Origin: Otis tarda
Lineage: Eukaryota > Chordata > Aves > Otidiformes > Otididae
DNA: 64,000 nucleotides
Direction: 5' to 3'
Assembly (NCBI GenBank): GCA_026413225.1
Contig: CM048552.1
Location: 207,217,553-207,281,552, forward strand
Positions 24,788 through 37,773 of this stretch are shown piece after piece (positions within the stretch are counted from its first letter, which is position 1; the number at the start of each line of letters is the position of its first letter). Below the pieces are notes generated by a model. The model was given only the letters and a program-made list of their open reading frames with translations. It made no database searches and was not told the origin of the DNA. Position numbers and translations under genes: made by a program.

Positions 24788-24929
24788 TATTAAAAGAAGA
24801 AAATTTACCATGCAGACTATGATCTGTATTATTAGCATCCTGCTGTCTGACCTAAATCAAGAAGCGAGGAGAATGCTGATTGCTGACAGACTTCAAAACT
24901 TCCTAGCTTATATGAGCCATGTCATGTAG
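24788..24929 (+). CDS. possible coding exon (unrecognised), low confidence
   Basis: An open plus-strand frame of 90 codons (24,657-24,929) becomes protein-like in its last third: LLSDLNQEARRMLIADR followed by LQNFLAYMSHVM and a TAG. An acceptor-like 'aaatattttag' ends at 24,787. An AATAAA lies at 25,184-25,189, about 255 bases after the stop. I recognise no family and the start of the exon is uncertain. It could be a chance frame. Confidence 0.18.
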
Positions 24930-27330
24930 AATTCACTGTATATAACTTGTATGCAATCCTGTAAGTCAAAATCCATTCAACAGGTATTTTGATAAAGAGG
25001 TTTAGTGTATTTTAGAAGTAAAAGCAAGAACTATCAGGCTGAACTATTTCTTCTGGGTTTTTTTTAGTCTTAGATTCTATGACTCTTCCTTGAAACATTC
25101 CCTAATATAAAGAACAGAAGGCACTTTGTTATGAGAAATACATAATGTATTCTATATTGAAGCTATTGATCCCACACACAATGAATAAAGTCTGTACTTT
25201 CTTATATTAAAGTATAATTTCCTTATGTCTTTGTCTCAATTGCCAATGGTATTATATGGAAAATGAATGGTACTAGAACCTCAGATAACTACTAAAATGA
25301 TAATGTAAAGAAAAATGTAAAGAAAATAAGATCCATTCAATGAACAAGGACTTCTGGACTACATTACCTACTAATAGAAACCTGCTGACAACAACTTGGA
25401 AACTCAGATGCAAGAAAATGCTGATTTCACCTGTAAGTGATAGCACTGAATTATTTAAACATAATTGCCTATCAGATGATGTGCAGAGTAGGCCTGTTTT
25501 TTATGCACAAGACTGAATATTTTAAAGCATTAATCGTATCCCACTCAACCTCACTTGCAGCTGACTCCACTTCTCAGATATGTGGGGATTTGTAGGACTT
25601 ATTGGTCCATGCCCTCTTGAATCATGCATGCTCATTTCTGCTGTGGTGCACGCAGGATGGCATCCTTTGGTAAGGATAGCAGGTAGATGGGTCTGAAGTA
25701 ATTTAAAGCCTATGATGTGAACCTGGTTTGATGATGTGGAAGTGTAGATAAGTTCTCTGTTCCCCACCATCATAAAAATGAAAACTTTACCTCTGGTGCA
25801 CTGACTCCAGACTTTGAGATTCCAATCTGAGTCTTTTTTTAGATTGTCAGATTGTCTTCTTTAGTCTTCCATGACGTTAAAATATGCCTTTTTATTGGTG
25901 GCAAATCAGCAGGGTCATTTAATCACTAGACCTCTTTATCTACAGAGTAGGAGTGGTCTCCACCCCTCAGTGCTTTTGAATTAAAACTACCTGCATATGT
26001 CAGTCAGACCGTCTGGAATCCATGAGGGGGATTATATTCAGTGGCCTATGTTGTTGGCAGTGATATCAGAGGACAGTTATAATAATTTCTGGCCTTGGAG
26101 ACCTCAGTTCTCCTTGCTCTGTGCCTCGGAGGCTCAGGCTCATGGCATGGTGGGGAGGATGCTCCCTGCGCCTTCCCTTTTGCACACCATCTGCTGCAGA
26201 GGTTGCATGAGAGATTTAAAGTCACCAGAATATTTCGTTCTCAGTTAATTTAAAACTTGGTAAAAATAGAATTTGTAATGTTTCCCATTCAGCTATTCAG
26301 CTACCAATGTTTGTGGCCAGGGAGACTGAATAGTCATGACAGGTTGTTAGTGTGCAGCTATTGTGTTTCTGCAACCACCCAGCAGAGAGAGAAACTGAAT
26401 TACAGTGTGTGCACAGAAACCCCAGTGGAAATGTTATGATTTTGCTTCTGTGTTCAGTAATCCAGAAAAGATCTAGAGGAAGTCTTATCTGAGTGAAATT
26501 CAAATGTAACAATCTTACAGATGCCCAGCAATACTTCACATGAAACTGTTTGTGTTTTGACAGAGAATTTTTTATTTAATTAGACTGATAGTTGGTGGTT
26601 TAAAATTAAAATTTTATGAGATAACTGATAGAGCTGAAATTTGTCAGGAAAACCATGTAGCTGTAGAGAGGAGTGAAGGATATCTGTCACCATAAGACAG
26701 TGAATAAAAAAGAACATTTCACCCACCTAGTATTTTCACTCCTCTATGATTAAGTTGGAGTAAGATTTCATTATACTAATTCCTACAGTCTTGAGTTCTG
26801 TAAACGTGTATGTTACTGCAGGAATATCAATAGTGTGAGATGCTATTAAGCATGTAAGTCCATTCTGGATTCTGCCCACCATTAGTGCAGGAAAAAAAGT
26901 TAATGAATAATCTTCATTAAATTTTTACATTGAAGGAAATCTTTTCATGCCTGAACCACAGTAAATTTTACTTGTTAGCACCTCTTCCTCCAGATTCACA
27001 GGTAAAAACTTCACTGGAGTACTCATTTACTCTCCAGGAATACTTCTTTAATAATGGATGTTTTAATGTTTGGAAGAAAAATTACAAGTAAAAAATGTAC
27101 TACTAGAAGCCACATATAAAGTGTGACAGATATTAATTGAGAGATAGCTTTTTACTACTGTGATACATTAAATATTTTGAAAGTACCCCAATGTTTCCTT
27201 ATGGGTAAGACAAAAGAAAAGGGATAGTTATGGACCAAAACTGTTAGTGAACTTGGAGAATTTGAAGAATAATTTTCTTCTCCCTGAATTAGAGAAATCT
27301 CCAAAATGCTAAAAGGTTTAGACTGTTTCT
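24930..27330. other. unannotated unique sequence
   Basis: AT-rich sequence of 2.4 kb. A locally more G/C-rich patch lies at about 26,020-26,210. No gene or interspersed repeat can be supported. Confidence 0.5.
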
Positions 27331-27407
27331 ATATTATTATTTTGATATTATTTGTTGTTATTATTATTATTGTCATTAGTATTATTAACATTATAATTAT
27401 TATTGTT
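27331..27407. repeat. imperfect (ATT)n microsatellite
   Basis: Roughly 77 bases made mostly of ATT/TTA triplets with interruptions. Confidence 0.85.
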
Positions 27408-29475
27408 TTTAAAATTTAATAGCATTTTTAGTAGCTCTGTTAGGGAACCCATTTGCTAGTGGGAAGAAAAGCATCGCAGGTGCCCAGAAATATGCTGTCC
27501 ACCCATACTGTCAGAGCAAGAGCATGTTTATTGTGCTCTGAGCTGTGGTCATCAGGAATAGAGCTGCCTGACTGTCACCTGTGAAAGGCCTTTGCCATAT
27601 GAGTCACTGTCTCTTGGATTTGCTTTTTCCCCTCCAAAGTTCTTCCTCTTCACCACCTTCATCCCCTCTGTAACAAATAGCTCATCCCTGTTTATTCTTT
27701 CCACATTTGCCCTGATTTTGCTGACTTGATACCATTATTTGATGTTTATGTGATTGCTGCCCTGGTAATTTCTACCTTGTTCAGCAATTCTGTTAAGCTA
27801 GTACCTCCTTTTCTATCCAGAATGTCTCTCATTTCTATCACTTCCCATGTTGCTCTCTCATTAGTGAAATCTAGTGTCAGGCAAAATCAGAGACGGAAGT
27901 GGGGAAGAGACCCCTGTTACTTCCATGCAACACGTGGTTGAAACAGTCTATCCACAAAGAGGTGGCTCCATTTGTAGGCACTATTATGGAAGGAAGAAGT
28001 TTGAATAAGCTTACTTAGTGTACATAACTTTTTTTTTTCCTAATCCAGTTCAAAAGTTTGGAGTATTTGTTTTATTTTTTTCTTCCTTTTTTTTTCCTCT
28101 CATACAGTGTGTGGGGATTTTTTGTTTGGTTGGTTGTGGTTTTTTTTTCTTTTTTTTTTTCCCCTGATAAAATCAGCAGTACAAGCTTTAAGTCTAAGCC
28201 TCTTTTTCTTTAGCATTTTACAATGAAGTAAATGCTGCAAAGAATAAGGGCAGAAAAAGGAAAAAGAGATATATGTTTAGCCACTGAATGGAATACAATA
28301 AATTGTTCCTTGGCTAATCACAATATTGATTTTTTTTTTTATATTGCGCACCATCAACAAGGGAGGGAGAATAAGAGAACGGGGATATTTAGTTATTCAA
28401 GAATTCTAGTCCTGATCTTTCACAAGATGTATAGACAGTGGCATCTTGTAAGGGAGACTTGCATTTATTAAGTAATAACTGATTGGAGACTCATAAATTA
28501 CTGTTATCATTTGTGCAAAGAAGAATAACAAAAGAGAACAATGGTTTATTCATCTGGGCTCAGAAAAGCAGATTAAAAATAGAGTCTGTCAAAATAGGTA
28601 CAAACAGGGGATGGAGAGATCTGGGAAGGTTCTCACAAGCCAGCTATGTTTGTATAACATTTTTATTATCTTGAAGTAGCTTGAAACAACTCTACTAAAT
28701 CTTTACAAATGTCTGGATGGTGATAGAAAAAGTTGTACAGTAAAGCCTAATCGATCTTCTGCAGAATACAACCCTAACTCAGTGTGTGTTGAAGTGCCCT
28801 AATTTTTTTTTTTTTCCTTAGGACAAAAGATTATCAGTCAGGGTTTCTTTATTCACTGTTTGTTTTCTTGTTATTGATTGTCACGAAACAACTTAAGTTC
28901 AGTTTGTATTCTTGAGTCATAACGTTTTTTGCTGATGAACCTGGAATTTGTGATCCAAACTGTGTCCCAAAGGAGATAACAGGAATTAGTAATGATTTCC
29001 AGTCACCGTGTGTACTTGCGATGGACATTATAAATGAAACGTCAAAATAAAGCGTGATCAGATGATCAACTATGATTTGCAATGTCTGCACAACCTATAC
29101 CCTTTCTGGAAGAAAACAATACAATAAAACTGTAAAAAGCCCTATTAAATAAAGCTCGCTCCTAAATAGGGCTGTATAACCCCGTTTGATCCTGTTAAAG
29201 CTGTTATGGTACAGCAAGCAATCCACTTCAGGACAAAGGGTAAAATTCTCTATAGGGCTCCCCAATACTGCTAAACATTCACAGCTTACTATCCTATGAA
29301 GAACAGCAAAAAGCACTGAGAAAAAAAAAAAATCAGAAAATCACTGCCTTTCTGGACTTGATGCAACTTGATGCAATCAATAATGGTCAGGAATTGTGGG
29401 GAATTTCATGTTGCTTATCTTCTTTTATAATTTTTTTTTCAAGTTTTTAATTTATCAACAGTGTGAAATTGAATA
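27408..29475. other. unannotated sequence with T-rich tracts
   Basis: Contains a T-rich cluster at 28,029-28,164 with several runs of 8-12 T, and another T run at about 28,803-28,815. Open frames on plus at 28.23-28.67 kb have no motifs. Nothing else can be supported. Confidence 0.5.
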
Positions 29476-29622
29476 TGTGGAGTCTCCATCCCTGGAGATG
29501 TTTAAAAAACATCTGGACACGGTCCTGGCCAACTGCTTCTAAGTGGCCCTGCTTGACCAGGGGAGTTGGATCAGATTACCTCTGGAGAACCCTTTCAGTC
29601 TCAACCGTTCTGTGATTGTGTG
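29476..29622 (+). mobile_element. old CR1 3'-end fragment
   Basis: Sense plus. 'gtggagtctccatccctggagatg', 'aaaaaacatctggacacggtcctggc', 'ggagttggatcagattacctctggag' and 'ctcaaccgttctgtgattgtgtg' match the last ORF2 codons and 3' UTR of an older CR1 subfamily. About 150 bases are retained. Confidence 0.9.
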
Positions 29623-30248
29623 TCATTATATTCTGGCTAGTCAGAACTGTAACAGTCTATTGCAGCTGAAGACAAAGTCTGGACAGCAACTGACTTGTCC
29701 CCAACTGCGTTGCTGCTTGTATCTCCTGCATCACCACCTGTGTTTCCTAAGTGCCAGACTGTTCACTCCACCTTGACCCCAAAGACGTACCATGACATGC
29801 AAAAGGAGTAATACATTACCTGTTATGTGAGAGTTTTAAATCACATCTCCTAACAAAAAGGAAGTGCAAGTTTCTTTGCAGTTGTCTGGCAGTCCTGGAA
29901 AGGCCATCAGGGTTTGCCAATGACCATGACCATGGATTTTGTGATAAACAAACAGCAGTTTCTAACAACAGCTTTAATGAGCTGTACAAAGTCTTGTACT
30001 TCAGGATTAGATGCAGAGAATAATATGTAATGATCACTTTTTGGACTGACACAGGGGAAAATATCTTCCCTAACTAGGAGCCTGAGCTAAAGAGTTCTGG
30101 CTGGATTAATCTGCAATATGGACAGAAAAAAAAGCTTTGTCTTCTAGACTGAGTAAAGTCAAGAATGTGATGTGTTCATCATATAGTTATAGCCTTCTCT
30201 CAAACTCCTTCCATCTGATGCTTCTTAGACATGAAGCAGGTTCAGTGA
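29623..30248. other. unannotated unique sequence
   Basis: No gene or repeat is recognised. Confidence 0.5.
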
Positions 30249-30374
30249 AATGAAAGGAAAAAGTGAAGAAGAAAGAAGAAGGAGGGTAAAGGAAGCAAAA
30301 AGAAAGGAAGAAAGGGAAAGAGAAAAAGAAAGCAAAAAGAAGAAAAGAGGAAAAGGAAAGGAAAAGGGAAAGGG
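30249..30374 (+). repeat. polypurine (A/G) tract, left of LTR fragment
   Basis: About 125 bases of almost pure A and G on plus, GAAGAAA- and GGAAA-like, irregular. The Lys/Glu/Arg-rich translation is a simple-repeat artefact. Confidence 0.9.
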
Positions 30375-30580
30375 GTCAGCTGTCCCAGCTGTGTCCCCTC
30401 CCAGCTTCTTGTGCATCCCCAGCCTGCTTGCTGGTGGGGTGGTGTGAGGAGCACAAAAGACCTTGATCTGTATAAGCACCGCTCAGCATCCCTGTGTTAT
30501 CAACAGTTTTCAGCACAAATCCAAGCCCCGTACTAGCTACTGTGAAGAAAATTAATCCTATCCCAGCCAAAACTAGCACA
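30375..30580 (+). mobile_element. ERV LTR fragment (3' part)
   Basis: Roughly 205 bases matching the distal part of a common avian ERV LTR. Recognisable words are 'gtcagctgtcccagctgtgtcc', 'cagcttcttgtgcatccccagcctgc', 'ctgtgttatcaaca', 'tttcagcacaaatcc' and the terminus 'cagccaaaactagcaca'. The 5' part is absent. It is enclosed between two polypurine tracts. The orientation is my reading of that family. No viral coding sequence is attached. Confidence 0.75.
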
Positions 30581-30674
30581 AAAGGGAAAGAGAAAGGGAA
30601 AGGGAAAGAGAAAGGGAAAGGGAAAGGGAAAGGGAAAGGGAAAGGGAAAGGGAAAGGGAAAGGGAAAGGGAAAG
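30581..30674 (+). repeat. (GGGAAA)n hexanucleotide microsatellite
   Basis: About 15 units of AAAGGG with two AAAGAG variants at the left end, starting directly at the LTR terminus. It is a long, pure purine mirror-repeat tract. Confidence 0.95.
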
Positions 30675-33029
30675 AATGGAAAGGCAAGATGAGAGGATTT
30701 GTACATGTCACATCAATAACACATACAATTCATAGTACAGTCTGTTTCTTTCTATCCAATTGCATTTTGTCTAGTTTTCTGTTGATTGTTATGGGAAAGT
30801 GTGAAGAGAAAGATGTCAGTTTGAACAGTGGATTTTAAATCAGTGTATAATTGCTTAATCTTCATTGGTAGTTTTTATATGCAACTGAAATGATATTTAA
30901 ATATAATGGAAGTAAACATAGATGATGGAAAACAACAGGTATTTTCCTCATTATTACAACAAATCACATATACACTTTTTTCATCACTTTCCCAGTTGAC
31001 ATAGTAAAATTTCCTTCAACAGCTGCCACAGTCTCCTCCACAGTTTGAAGCGGAGGGCATGCATTTACTCCGGTGCTTCTGCGTGACTTTCTTAAAGAAA
31101 ATTTGGATCACTGGTCTTAAAGGTTAAATGTAAATGGAAAACCCAAGCCCCTGTGAAAATGAGTTGCCAAACATGTCTCAATTATTCCTTCCAAAGCTAA
31201 ACTTGTGCACACATGTAATTAATTTTGATTATTTTTCAAGGGAACTTGTCAGAGAGGTAAAAACATCATAACTTATAAATACTGATGCAGAACAAAAAAT
31301 TACCTTAGAAGACAAATATGTTTCTGGAGAGATCTAGAAATGCATGCTCTGTGTCAGACACTAGCTTGCTTACTTCTAAAAGACTCAGTTTCAGTGATGA
31401 AATCTCCCATTCTAGGTAACTATTTCTTCAGATAGTGTTAAGAGAAACAAGGGATTTTCCATATGGAGTTTACAGCTCACAGAAAATGCAATGCAAATCA
31501 GCAAAAGAGATAGTGTTGGGAAGGGACATTTTGGAAGTCCTACTTTTGTTTCTGATGTTACCATCAACCTATAGCCGTGGAATAGGTGCCTCTGAGACCT
31601 GGGATTCAGTGTGAAGCCACTCCAGGACTTTGGGCTGCTTTCTTTGGTAATGTGGAAGGGTAGGAATTTCTTAGTTTTATTTCCTGGTGTCTCAATGAAG
31701 AGGACTCTTATACATAAAGATAAATGTTTCAAAGTTGTCTTTGATCTGAAAGTATTCAAATATTCAATATGGCACAAAGCCGTACTAAACTACAGGCTGC
31801 AAAATGCATGGCACTCTCCACCTGTCTCATCAAAGCTGGGCCACTGAGCAGCCAGGAAGGTGCAAAGTGCTGAGAATAACAAGAGGATACTTCAGACAAG
31901 TATTTATGATATTTTCTGTTCCTCATATAACTTCTGTTGTTTTGTTTTTTTTTTTTCCTAAGGACTATACAATAGAAGTTACCTAGTTAGTCCTAGAAAA
32001 AAAAGATAAGATATGTAATCTAACCAATAGGAAGCATAAACTTATATTTCTTGCTTTTTCTCTATCCAGCTTAAGGACTTCCATATTCTTGTCTGCAAGG
32101 CAACCTTGTTTATACAGAAATTAGTTCCCCCTCAAATTCAAGCCTTTGGTAACATGTGTCGTATCTACACGTCTTATGTTCATTATATATTGAACTTTTT
32201 ACACGAATGAGATTTGTAAAAAGATATCCAATGGTCCAACACTTCTTCCATCGGCTGCAACGCCCCCCACTCCCACCCAAATCTCAAAAAAAACCCCTTG
32301 TTATTTTGGTTAAAACAGTAACAGAAATGTGTACTTTAGAAAAATTCCCCAATATTGTCCATTCACTCAGTTACAGCCAGTCAGTTAGAATCCACTTAGA
32401 TTCCACATATCCTTAGGAAAAAAAAAAAAAACAAAAAAAAAAACCAAAAAAAAAACCCAACAGTCAAGTGTTGTAGAGTATTCAGATGGCCATAGCACTG
32501 AAAACAAAGAGACTGCTCTCCACAATACTCATGCTTTAAGTATTGTGCAGTAGGAGCGTGTGGATCTTTATCCACCTATTACTGAGCTTTATAACAGGCT
32601 ACTGAATCTTTTGGTCTTTTCCAGTTAGGTGGAGGTTTCTTTTTTGAGCTCTCAAGGCCTTTGTCCAGCTGAGAAGGGATCATGAGTGGCTACCATGAGT
32701 GTAGGGACAGGGTGTTCTCTGATACTATTGTTTGTGGAATATGAAAAGGAGGCAATATTTGTGAGTGTTTATCCACAACATTGCTTTATTGATATGTAGA
32801 ATATTTTTGTGAGCACTTTAACACCAATTGATATTTACTTATAGAATTGAAAAAGCTTTCTTCAAGTTTTATAAATTAAATCTTTAAAGAACTAATATAA
32901 GCCCGATTTAGGTAACCATACACCAGGAAAAACATGTAGCTAGATGAAACTAGTAATAGATGGAGTAAAAAATAAAATGTATGGAGGTAATAATGAGCAA
33001 TTTGATTTAAAAAAAAATCACACTGTTGA
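30675..33029. other. unannotated unique sequence
   Basis: An A-rich tract at 32,418-32,455 is broken by CC/CCC. Open frames at 31.4-31.99 kb on both strands have no family signature. Nothing else can be supported. Confidence 0.5.
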
Positions 33030-33061
33030 AATATTTGCAGAATTACAATTCTGCAAATATT
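33030..33061. repeat. perfect 15 bp palindrome with 2-base centre
   Basis: The arm AATATTTGCAGAATT (33,030-33,044) is followed by AC and then its exact reverse complement (33,047-33,061). The arms are perfect, which is unusual in otherwise unstructured DNA. Confidence 0.95.
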
Positions 33062-36000
33062 CTGATTACAATTAAATCTCATCTGCTGACCAATCATTCA
33101 TAATGAACATTTCAAGTGATGTAAAAAGTGCTCCTTGATCCGTGTAAAGATTGTCATTGCATATTGTATTGCATAATCTCACTATAAATAGCCTTATACA
33201 CAAGAATTTATATCTGTTAATTTTCAAATTACTATCTTCAGTTAGCTATCAAAGACCAGGGTTTTGTCATTAATTGAAAGACCGGTGTATCCTCTTTACT
33301 CAAACCACTATATCTTGCTTCTATTTACAAACCAAATGAATCCAGAAAGCTGTGACTTCTGCCCACTTTTTGCTGTTGTGTACAAATGGATAAAGAAGGG
33401 TTCACTCAGCTCTGATGCTCACAAGTGATTTAAACATAATTATCATTAGATCTTTAGATATGTATTGGGTTCATATATTTTTTTTAGTTTTGTAGTATCT
33501 ACCTTCAGCTCCCACTTTTTTTCTGATAACGTCTTTCTGAATGTGACTATAAACATACTCTTTACCTGACCATAAAGAAGGAAAATGACTGTACAGTTCC
33601 AAAAAGCTTCACCCCCCTCAGGGCACAGTAGGATCAGCTCCCATTTATTGAGTCCTAAATACCTTTTAGTGTTTTTTAGTTTGAGAAAGGGTTCTGGAAC
33701 TGAAATGCTCCAGTGCTTCAATGGAAAGGACCTTGGTTCTAAGGGAAGCATCAATTGAAAAGTTTTCCTCTTTCCTGGAGGGCAAGGATTCAGCATTGAC
33801 TTGAACCTTCACCTTCTTGACTTTTCTCCGTCCTTACTAGCATATTTATTGTCAGAGGAATAACACATACTTCAGGCCAATCAGGACACTGATTACTGTA
33901 AGCAGTAGTCCACTGGTGAATGGACAACTCACTCTCCAATAGCCTTTGAGGTGTTAGAAATGTCACACAGCAAGTACACTGCTATCACTAACAACCTACA
34001 ATCAGGCGTGTCAACAGTCTTCTCTCAGATCTTGATCTCAAAACCTTTATCCCTGGAGTTAAGGCTCACAAGCACTTTGGGCATAAGAGGACACCCACTC
34101 AAACCCCTCTATTACTACAAAGTCTGGCACTGGCTTTTGCAACTGCCTTATCTCAGGTTTGTTGACTCTTGTGGAAACCCATTAAATCCCTTCTCCAGTA
34201 AAAGGACAAAAGGATTTGGTCTGTGGACAATTCTTTAGTTGGGAAGACTATAGAAGCTACTTAATTCTGTTTCCTTATTCTTTTGCCTGTCAGGACCCAC
34301 GGGAGATGGCATCTCTGCTTCAAAATACTTAAAATTATTTGGGCCTTGTTGTTGCTACATCACATGGACAATTCTCATTATATTTGCTGTCCCCTTTCCC
34401 TTGTGGCCTTTATTACAGCACATTTTTTTCATAAAATGCAGACATTAATGTTTACCATTTGTCAAATACTTAATGTCATCGCCAATACTCTTATGCTTAT
34501 TCCTTATACTGGAAAAGCTCACAGATAAATTACTTTAGAAATGGATTAAGCTGACATTTATCTGAAAGGCAGAAGAACAGAAGTGTTAACTAAAAGAAAA
34601 GTTGACAAACCCAGCTTTACTTCAACAGCTTTACTGTCATATTTATTTCGTAAAAATACCTTTTTGAAACAGATATAACAGCTGTCCCAGATTTCACATT
34701 GACTGTTTATTTCATATTGCAACTTTTCTATTTGGAAAGACATTCTGAGCGAAGTAATTTAGTAGCTGTCTCTTTCTCAGCTTGAGTTCACATCCCTTGT
34801 TCTTGGATTTGGCATTTGCTCAACTAGCCTTGTAACAATTACCTTTCACTTTGCAGTTCTGTATATTAAAAAGTATAAGGCATAGCTACTGATCTATTGC
34901 ATTGTTTTCAACTGTATAGTTCTCCTTTGTGTTGAATCTTCCATCAGTCGCCTTAACTGCTGCCGATTGTTTGTAGGGTCTGGAACTGGCTCATAATGGT
35001 GTTGGATATGATGGATAGTAGTTGAAACCTTGCAGTTGACAACAACTTTGTTGTGGTAAATTAATGTACGTTATTTGAACAAGACGGCATTTTGCATCAG
35101 ACTCTGAGCTGTATCCCACTGTCAGCAGCACCGATGTTGCAACTAAACAAACTCCGTGCTGGTAAAACTGATTATTATGAGTTTAGTCACTGGTAACACA
35201 TCTGCCAAACATTTTATGGCTTCATGCTTTTTATCCAAAAGTTTTAAAGAGCTTAGTTGCATATTTAGCTTGCAGATAATGCTAATATTGGTTAGATTTG
35301 GTATAGTGAAATCAGTGTCTTGGGAGGCATATTCAGTGTGAAATGCTTTGATTAGGATAAAAACAGGGCAATTTTTCCCCACATGCACATCTCTGCCATT
35401 ATGTATCAGCTCCCCCTGGGACAGGGGCAGCCACAAATCCTCTACTGTGCAAATAGCTGGTCTAAGAGGTTTCACAGAATGTCATCAGGGAGAAATCACA
35501 ACTTATATCTCTTTGGTTTCCCTGCTGTCTCCTACTTATCCTTCATGTCTTCCAGAATGATTAGGCTAAATCTGTTTAAATAATTTCAATTTTTAAATAA
35601 TTGTAATTTTTCAATGTTGCCTAAACCACCAGAAAGTTTTTCTAGAGCAGAATCTGAGCTCAGGAATCCTAACATTCAGCACTTCTGCCCAAATGTGTGG
35701 GGAACTTGGTGCATTTCCAAGAACCCATCTATTTCGAGGAGACTTTTCTGCTTCTCCTAGCAATGTTCTGTCTCCTCAGAAGAAAGTAATTTGAACTTCC
35801 CTGACTGCCCCATCAGATGCTGTGCTGTGAGGTCACATAGTGCAAGTCTGTCGCATACAACAGCATTGTACTTCCAAACACAGACCACACTTACCTGCAG
35901 TAATCAGATCTGATTGATTATTTCAGGCACATGTTTTGAATAGAATAATATCTTTTAAAATTTTCTTTCATCAAACCTTGCAAAGTTCCGTACTAATACA

Positions 36001-37670
36001 TGAAAATGCAGTTTGTTTACAGATTTTTCCTAATGATTTTGTTGACATTGTCCTATTATTGTTTAAACTAGAAAAATGTGGAGTCCTCTGAGCAAAGTGG
36101 AAAAAAAGCCCCTGTCAACAGCCACCATCTGTCATTTATTTATTGTACTGAAATATTGAAATGCTCACTTAACTGGCAATTGTCTGACATGAAGTACCCC
36201 AAAGTTTATTTGGTTTATTTAAAAGCTGCATGCTGTGCTCTCTGATGCCCTAAAACTCAGAACAGGTGGTAGTGTTAGTGTGTATAGCACCAATCTTTAT
36301 TAGCCTCATTGTAACTTCCCAGATATGAATCTTAAAATTGCTAGCTAAAATACAATGAATCAAACTAGTTCATTCTGGAAAACAAAAAGCCTGTCAGATG
36401 TGCTTTAAGAAAACATTCTCCAAACCTGATTACCTTTTATAAATTGAAGTGCTTTTTTAATGATTGAGTCTTATGTAATATGTATTTATGATCTTGTAAT
36501 ACCAGATTGATCCAGTAAATTGACAGATGCAGAGGAAAATGAAAGCTTTGCCAGACTTCTAAATAACTCTAGTTACCTAGTCTAGTTCTTTTATTTATAC
36601 GTAAGTAGTAACTTTTTTTTGGACTGGTAATTTAATTCAGACACAACCAAGAAACAAATAACGCCTTCATTTAAAGTACCTGGTACATTAGTTTCTATGA
36701 ACCAATTGTTAGCCTATTTCCATGTAACTTTTTATACAAACTGAGGAAATAGACCCTTAACTAACTCTAAAGTATTCCATTTGAAAAGGATAAATAAAAT
36801 ACATGTGTCTTTCACAGGGATTATCATAGCTTATGGTTAGCATATCACATTCCTATGTTGAAGGTTTCGGCAAGATCTGTAAATGTCACCACATAGAAAT
36901 ATTCTTAATACAAATTTGATTTCAAGAACTTTGATCTGCCTAATCTGTTCTAATTATCCAAACTGTTTTTGGCATTGTCAACAATGAAGTACTTACTTAG
37001 AAATCAGGAGACAGGATCTGAGACAACAATGTAAATAGGATAATCCACCGGAAGATCTTTCTTATACTTACAGGGCATTCAAGTAGAAATTACTTTTCGT
37101 CAGGAGTTTTAGTGTTCTGTCTCACTCAATATTTTTTCCATGATTCTTCTATTTGTTTCACTGCACAGATTGATTACAAACCATTTGCTGTGAACACTCA
37201 CCACTGAAAACTGAAAATGTAGCAGTTAGTTGTGGTTGACTGGGGAGGATGGGCTAAGGTGACTTTACTCCTCTCCCCATCCCGTACAGAGCTGTAGTCT
37301 CAGCTCCCAAAGCACACAATGCTACCAGAGGTGCACAACTCTTATTCTTTGCCTCATTCAGGCTACGTCTGTGTGTCCACAAGGGATGTTGTGAAAGGAA
37401 TTAGTATAGTTCATAATCAGGGGAAGGGAAGACAGAAAACATTGTGTTTCTTCCCAGAAGGGATTCAAAGAATACTAGGAGAGCTCCCTTTCTTAATCTT
37501 GCAGCGGACCTCATTCCTAGTAAAAGTAGTAGTAGAAATATGTTGTCATTATTAGATTTATCAGGAAGATACAGATTATTTTTTCTAGTCAGGAACAAAC
37601 AAATGTAATCATCTGTGTGATTCACTGAAGTTAGCTGGAAAGGGTTTTGACAGTTAGGATGACTTTGAGA
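33062..37670. other. unannotated unique sequence
   Basis: AT-rich sequence of 4.6 kb with short frames on both strands (for example 116 codons on minus at 33,446-33,796 and 110 codons on minus at 35,143-35,475) that show no domain. No repeat is recognised. Confidence 0.5.
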
Positions 37671-37773
37671 TTATAGAATCATAGAATCATAGAATCATAG
37701 AATGGTTAGAGTTGGAAGGGACCTTCAAAGGTCATCTAGTCCAACCCCCCTGCAAGAGCAGGGACATCCCTGA

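Noticed and set aside
30494..30838. Lys/Gly-rich and Phe/Pro-rich open frames
   Set aside because: Translation of the (GGGAAA)n microsatellite and flanks; no real protein.
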